From Thauera sp. UBA6194 (GTDB taxonomy: Bacteria > Pseudomonadota > Gammaproteobacteria > Burkholderiales > Rhodocyclaceae), in assembly GCA_002422685.1 (NCBI GenBank), contig DITC01000033.1, positions 7,420 through 12,583 on the forward strand: a stretch of 5,164 nucleotides of DNA, read 5' to 3'. Positions 1-5,164 of the stretch are shown one piece after another. A program made the translations under genes and the position numbers. Numbering within the stretch: the stretch's first letter is position 1; the number at the start of each line of letters is the position of its first letter. Under the pieces are notes generated by a model. The model had not been told where the DNA came from and did no database searches. It worked only from the letters and a program-made list of their open reading frames with translations.

Positions 1-1
1 C

Positions 2-817
2 GAGGCCGGTCGCCGCGCCTGGGCCGGATGGCTGGTGGGCGCGCTGGTGGTCTACGGCGTGCTGCCGCGCCTCGTGCTCGCGCTGCTGTGCGCGCTGATG
101 TGGCGGCGCGGCACGCGCCGCCTGGCGCTCGACCTGTCGCGTCCGGGCTACGCCCGCCTGCGCCCGCTGCTGATGCCCGACAGCGAGCGCATCGGCGTGC
201 GCGATCCCGCGCCGGCGGCGATGCCGCGGCCGCTGCGCCATGCCGCGGTCGCCCGTGGCGACGGCAGCGCGGTCGCGGTGGCGCTCGAACTCGGCGACGA
301 CCTGTCGTGGCCGGACGTCCTCGCCGCGCCGGCGAAGCGCGCGTCCGGCGCAACGGGCCAGGCGTCCGCTTCCGGCGCGGATTCCGGATGGAGCGACGGC
401 GGCCGCCTCGACGGCCGCGAACAGCGTCGCGCCGCGCGTGAACGCTTCGCCGCCCATCCGCCGGCGCGCCTGCTGGTGGCGGTCGACGCCCGTCAGACCC
501 CCGACCGCGGCAGCCTGGGGCTGATCGCCGAGCTGGCCGATCACGCGCAGTCGGTCCGCGTCTGGCTGGCCGGCGTGGAGGCGTCCGCCGTGGCTGATCC
601 GCACGCTGGCGCGGGCAGCGGCGGGCAGCGGGGCACGGATGCTGCCGCGGGCCCGGCACCGGCTGGACGCCTGCGCCAGTGGCGCGAGGGCCTGGCCGGC
701 ATCGGCCTCGGTGGAACGGGCGCGGCAGGCCAGGGCGGGGCGGACGCCGGCGTGGCCGTGTTCACCGATGCCGCCGCCGCACGCGCCTGGCTGGAACACG
801 GAGACGAAGCGCGATGA
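2..817 (+). CDS. DUF2868 domain membrane protein, C-terminal part (5' end outside window)
   Basis: The reading frame is open from base 2 to the TGA at 815-817, giving 271 residues with no start needed inside the window. A GTG at 35 is an internal valine within a membrane segment, so it is not a credible start. Residues about 9-33 form a hydrophobic helix ending in basic residues (WRRGTRR), followed by LDLSRPGYARL at 44-54. A later block at 156-180 (LLVAVDARQTPDRGSLGL and onwards), a RLRQWREGLAGIGL block at 223-236 and the AVFTDAAAARAWLEHG end at 252-267 match my recollection of DUF2868 proteins, which are about 450-500 residues long, so roughly half is missing. Gly/Ala-rich linkers lie near 110-135 and 195-222. 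The stop overlaps the start of the GTPase by ATGA, so the two are probably co-translated and may act together at the inner membrane. Molecular function is unknown. I am confident of the reading frame and fairly confident of the family. Confidence 0.85.
   Translation, partial: EAGRRAWAGWLVGALVVYGVLPRLVLALLCALMWRRGTRRLALDLSRPGYARLRPLLMPDSERIGVRDPAPAAMPRPLRHAAVARGDGSAVAVALELGDDLSWPDVLAAPAKRASGATGQASASGADSGWSDGGRLDGREQRRAARERFAAHPPARLLVAVDARQTPDRGSLGLIAELADHAQSVRVWLAGVEASAVADPHAGAGSGGQRGTDAAAGPAPAGRLRQWREGLAGIGLGGTGAAGQGGADAGVAVFTDAAAARAWLEHGDEAR
800..803 (+). promoter_or_regulatory. Ribosome binding site (GGAG) for the DUF3482 GTPase
   Basis: GGAG lies 10 bases before the ATG at 814, inside the end of the DUF2868 coding region. 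Together with the ATGA stop/start overlap it supports 814 as the start, over the in-frame GTG at 679, which would add 45 residues of Arg/Gly-rich sequence ahead of the P-loop. Confidence 0.55.
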
Positions 818-2241
818 GCGACATCCTGCGCGTGGCCGTGGTCGGCCACACCAACACCGGCAAGACCTCGCTGCTGCGCACGCTGGCGCGCGACGTCGGC
901 TTCGGCGAGGTGTCGGATTCGGCCGGCACCACCCGCCACGTCGAGGGCCTGCGCCTGATGGCCGACGGCGTGCCGGCGGTGGAGCTGTTCGACACCCCGG
1001 GCATGGAGGACGCGATCGCGCTGCTCGAGTTCATCGACGGACTGGTCGCGCCCGGCGAGCGCATCGACGGCCCCGAGCGGGTGGCGCGCTTCCTCGCCCG
1101 CGACGAGGCCGCCGGCCGCTTCGAGCAGGAGGCCAAGGTGCTGCGCCAGATGCTGGCGAGCGACGCCGCGCTGTACGTGGTCGATGCGCGCGACCCGGTG
1201 CTGCCCAAGCACCGCGACGAGCTCGAACTGCTCGCCGCCTGCGCGCGGCCGCTTCTGCCGGTGCTCAACTTCGTCGCCGCGCCGGTGGCGCGCGTGGACG
1301 ACTGGCGCGCCGCGCTCGCCCGCCTCGGCCTGCATGCCGTGGTGAGCTTCGACACGGTGGCGCCGCCGCTGGACGGCGAGCGCGAGCTGTTCGACACCCT
1401 GGCCACGCTGATCCACGCCCACCGCGCCCGCCTGCAGGCGCTGATCGACGCCCGCGCGCGCGAGGCGGACGCCCGCCGCGAGGCGGCGCGCCGCCTGGTC
1501 GCCGGGCTGCTGGTGGAGCTCGCCGCCCGCCGCGACCGCGTCGAGGAGGCATCGGAAGGCGAGGCGGAGCGGGTGCTGCAGGCCGCCGTCGCCCGCCTGC
1601 GCGAGGACGTGCGCCGGCGCGAGCAGGCCTGCGTCGATGCGCTGCTGCGCCTGTACCGCTTCCGTCCCGACGATGCGCGCATGAATGCGCTGCCGCTGAC
1701 CGACGGGCGCTGGGACGACGACCTCTTCAACCCCGAGACCCTGCGCCAGATGGGCGTGCGCCTGGGCACCGGCGCGGCCGCGGGCGCCGCGGCCGGGGTC
1801 GGCATCGACCTGATGACCGGCGGCCTCACGCTGGGCGCCGCGGCCGCGCTCGGCGCCCTCGCCGGCGGCCTGTGGCAGACCTTCGGTCACTATGGCGAAC
1901 GCATCGCCGCCCGGCTGCGCGGCCATCGCGAGCTGACCGTGGACGACGCCATCCTGCGCATCGTCGCGCTGCGCCAGCGCGAACTGCTGGCGGCGCTGGA
2001 AGGCCGCGGCCATGCGGCGCTGACGCCGATCGAGGTCGGCAGGGGTAGTGCGGGAAACGCGGGCGACTCGGGCACCCGCCTGCCGGTGGCGGACGCGACC
2101 GATCCAGCGACCCGGCAGTGGCGCAGCGGAACCTTGCCCGCCGCGCTGGTTCGTGCGCGCGCCCATCCCGAGTGGGCGCAGGACGGCAACGACGAGGACA
2201 AGGACGGGGCCATCGCCGAACTGGCCGAGACGCTCGCCTGA
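814..2241 (+). CDS. P-loop GTPase with C-terminal DUF3482 domain
   Basis: This 475-residue protein starts MSDILRVAVVGHTNTGKTS. It has a G1/P-loop GHTNTGKT at residues 11-18, a likely G2 threonine in AGTTRH at 37-42, and G3 DTPG at 60-63. At the place where G4 NKxD is expected, after a hydrophobic strand, it reads PVLNFVAAP (149-157), with Phe in place of Lys. The region from about 203 to 285 is rich in Arg, Glu and Ala and probably forms long helices or a coiled coil. Residues 317-353 form a Gly/Ala-rich hydrophobic stretch (GTGAAAGAAAG, then LTLGAAAALGALAGG) that could insert into or pack against the membrane. The last 60 or so residues hold a low-complexity Gly/Ala/Asp/Thr portion. The first part belongs to the Era/TrmE-like GTPase group and the second matches DUF3482. 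It is coupled to the upstream DUF2868 membrane protein, which suggests a GTP-driven membrane function, but no substrate or pathway can be named. There is no sign of frameshift or truncation. Confidence 0.9.
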   Translation: MSDILRVAVVGHTNTGKTSLLRTLARDVGFGEVSDSAGTTRHVEGLRLMADGVPAVELFDTPGMEDAIALLEFIDGLVAPGERIDGPERVARFLARDEAAGRFEQEAKVLRQMLASDAALYVVDARDPVLPKHRDELELLAACARPLLPVLNFVAAPVARVDDWRAALARLGLHAVVSFDTVAPPLDGERELFDTLATLIHAHRARLQALIDARAREADARREAARRLVAGLLVELAARRDRVEEASEGEAERVLQAAVARLREDVRRREQACVDALLRLYRFRPDDARMNALPLTDGRWDDDLFNPETLRQMGVRLGTGAAAGAAAGVGIDLMTGGLTLGAAAALGALAGGLWQTFGHYGERIAARLRGHRELTVDDAILRIVALRQRELLAALEGRGHAALTPIEVGRGSAGNAGDSGTRLPVADATDPATRQWRSGTLPAALVRARAHPEWAQDGNDEDKDGAIAELAETLA

Positions 2242-2254
2242 TCCAGGGACGGCT

Positions 2255-2268
2255 GCCGGCGCGCCGGC
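2255..2268. repeat. Perfect 14-bp GC palindrome in the convergent gap
   Basis: The sequence GCCGGCGCGCCGGC reads identically on both strands. It lies between arms GGGACGG (2246-2252) and CCGTCCC (2276-2282), which are themselves reverse complements. Ten bases of it (CGCGCCGGCC, 2260-2269) recur at 2321-2330. In DNA this rich in GC such palindromes arise fairly easily, so a function is uncertain. Confidence 0.4.
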
Positions 2269-2295
2269 CCGCGATCCGTCCCGGCCCGCTGCTGC

Positions 2296-2328
2296 CTGGC
2301 GCGCGGGGGCGTCAGCTTCGCGCGCCGG
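2296..2328 (+). terminator. GC-rich hairpin, possible terminator of the GTPase unit
   Basis: Bases 2298-2305 (GGCGCGCG) pair perfectly with 2319-2326 (CGCGCGCC). In + strand RNA the stem extends inward through two G-U pairs and a G-C pair, and outward through U-G and C-G pairs, to 13 pairs around a 7-base loop (GCGUCAG). The wobble pairs become A/C mismatches in - strand RNA, so the structure favours the + strand transcript, about 55 bases after the GTPase stop. No U-tract follows, so a classical intrinsic terminator is not proven. The hairpin ends just before the stop codon of the convergent DHOD-like gene. Confidence 0.4.
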
Positions 2329-2334
2329 CCGTCG

Positions 2335-3352
2335 TCAGTACCGCACCCCCGGTGGCGGGGTGAAGGCGTCGATCGCGTTGAGGTAGGCCGCGCGGGCGAA
2401 GGCGCCCGGGTCGGCGAGATTGCGCTGGCTCATCGAGCCCTTCAGCTGCGCGACCGATGCGTACTCGCGCTCGCCCATCCAGCGCGTCATCCCGTCCAGC
2501 ACCTCGGTGACGGCCCGCGGGCCGTTCTTCAGCAGCGCGCTCGCCATGTGCACCACGTCGGCGCCGGCGAGCAGCATCTTCAGCGCGTCCTCCGCCCGAT
2601 GCACGCCGCCGGTCGCGGCCAGGCTCAGGCCGGTGTGGCCGTGCAGCAGGGCGATCCAGCGCATGGTCAGCAGGCCGTCGGCGGACGAGGACAGCTGCAC
2701 GCGATCGACCACCGACAGGGTGTCGAGGTCGATGTCGGGCTGGAAGAAGCGGTTGAACAGCGACACCCCGGCGCCGCCGTCGCGTTCGATGCGGGTGATG
2801 AAGTTGGGCAGCGCGGAGAAGAAGGGCGACAGCTTCATCGTCACCGGGATGCTCACCACCGTCTTCAGCTCGCACAGCAGCGCGAGGTAGCGCTCCTCCA
2901 GCTCGTCGCCGCAGAAGCTCGGGTCGCCGGCCATGTACCAGGCGTTGAGCTCGAGCGCGTCGGCCCCGGCTGCCTGCATCTCGCGGCCGAGCTCCACCCA
3001 GCCCGACAGCGATGAGCCGTTGAGGCTGGCGATGACCGGGATGGACAGCCGCGCCTTCAGGCGCGCGATCTGCTCCAGGTAGGTGTCGAGCCTGCTCAGG
3101 TAGCTGGCGTCGGCGGGCAGGTGGCCGGCGGCCTCGCCGAAGGTGTCGGGATGGATCAGGAAGCGGTCCAGCATGCGCTCGTCGTTGACGACGTCCTCCT
3201 CGAACAGCGAGTGCATGACGATCGCCGCCGCGCCGGCATCCTCCAGGTGCAGCACCGGATCGAGGCTGCGGCTCAGCGGCGTGGACGAGGGCACGATCGG
3301 GTTCTTCAGCGCCAGGCCGAGATAGGTGGTGCGCAGGTCGGGGGCGTTCAGG

Positions 3353-3360
<8 letters not shown>
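2335..3360 (-). CDS. Dihydroorotate dehydrogenase-like FMN-barrel protein, NifJ-associated
   Basis: The protein has 341 residues, a usual length for DHOD-like proteins, and runs from ATG (3360-3358) to TGA (2337-2335). It begins MADLNAPDLRTTYLGLALKN, followed by PIVPSSTPLS, typical of the first strand of class 1 DHODs. FMN-barrel features include SLNGSS at 112-117, a lysine in TMKLSPFF at 174-181 (aligned with the FMN-contacting lysine of class 1A enzymes), and phosphate-binding segments ATGGVHRAEDAL at 249-260 and AGADVVHMASALL at 265-277. The loop that reads NLSCPN in class 1A DHOD, carrying the catalytic Cys, reads NAWYMAGD here (139-146), so ordinary dihydroorotate oxidation looks unlikely. 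The start overlaps the nifJ stop by 8 bases, indicating an operon and probable translational coupling. I infer a flavin-dependent redox partner or accessory of pyruvate oxidation; the substrate is unknown. It should not be called pyrD. The fold assignment is firm and the function is open. Confidence 0.9.

Positions 3361-5164
<1,804 letters not shown>

Noticed and set aside
35..37. GTG as the start of the DUF2868 protein
   Set aside because: The frame continues upstream to the window edge and this codon lies inside a membrane helix, so the gene is truncated by the window.
679..813. An upstream in-frame GTG start for the GTPase
   Set aside because: It would add 45 Arg/Gly-rich residues encoded within the DUF2868 gene. 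The ATG at 814 has an RBS and the ATGA overlap, and puts the P-loop at the usual residue 11.
762..1829. A 355-codon minus-strand frame rich in Ser/Arg/Ala
   Set aside because: It is a shadow of the GTPase gene: low complexity, no recognisable domain, and no ribosome binding site that I noticed.
639..2048. A long + strand frame overlapping the DUF2868 end and the GTPase
   Set aside because: Its product is an Arg/Ala/Pro-rich composition artefact with no domain. The +2 and +1 frames of the real genes explain the region.
541..2166. A 541-codon open frame on the minus strand opposite the GTPase gene
   Set aside because: It is antisense to a clear P-loop GTPase. The protein is a Gln/Arg/Ala/His-rich shadow with no motif, as expected opposite a GC-rich coding frame with G/C third positions.
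2420..3015. Plus-strand open frames opposite the DHOD-like gene
   Set aside because: They are antisense shadows of a well-supported coding region, with no domain signature.

Overview
The window is very GC-rich (roughly 70% by eye), densely coding DNA with strong G/C preference at third codon positions. Gene content (a DUF2868/DUF3482 GTPase pair next to a large nifJ-type pyruvate oxidoreductase operon) suggests a proteobacterium. A betaproteobacterium of the Thauera/Azoarcus (Rhodocyclales) kind is my best guess, from recalled family and gene-order patterns, not from a search.

Layout: two converging two-gene transcription units meet at about 2242-2334. On the + strand, the C-terminal part of a DUF2868 membrane-associated protein (2-817, cut by the left edge) overlaps by 4 bases (ATGA) with a complete DUF3482-type P-loop GTPase (814-2241). 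On the - strand, the C-terminal half of pyruvate:ferredoxin/flavodoxin oxidoreductase NifJ (5164-3353, cut by the right edge) overlaps by 8 bases with a complete dihydroorotate-dehydrogenase-like flavoprotein (3360-2335). The 93-base convergent gap holds a GC-rich hairpin (2296-2328) that could end + strand transcription, and a perfect 14-bp palindrome (2255-2268). Promoters of both units lie outside the window.

How the genes work together: the NifJ/DHOD-like pair is a translationally coupled redox unit. NifJ oxidises pyruvate with CoA to acetyl-CoA and CO2 and passes electrons through three [4Fe-4S] clusters to ferredoxin or flavodoxin. The DHOD-like partner keeps FMN-barrel signatures but lacks the usual class 1A NLSCPN catalytic loop, so it is probably not a pyrimidine-biosynthesis enzyme. 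The DUF2868/DUF3482 pair looks like a membrane protein coupled to its own GTPase, of unknown function; the GTPase itself has a glycine/alanine-rich hydrophobic segment and a non-standard G4 motif.

I see no mobile element, CRISPR array, tRNA or rRNA. The window is mostly ordinary chromosomal content. The two poorly characterised partners (the altered DHOD and the membrane GTPase pair) are the parts worth a second look.
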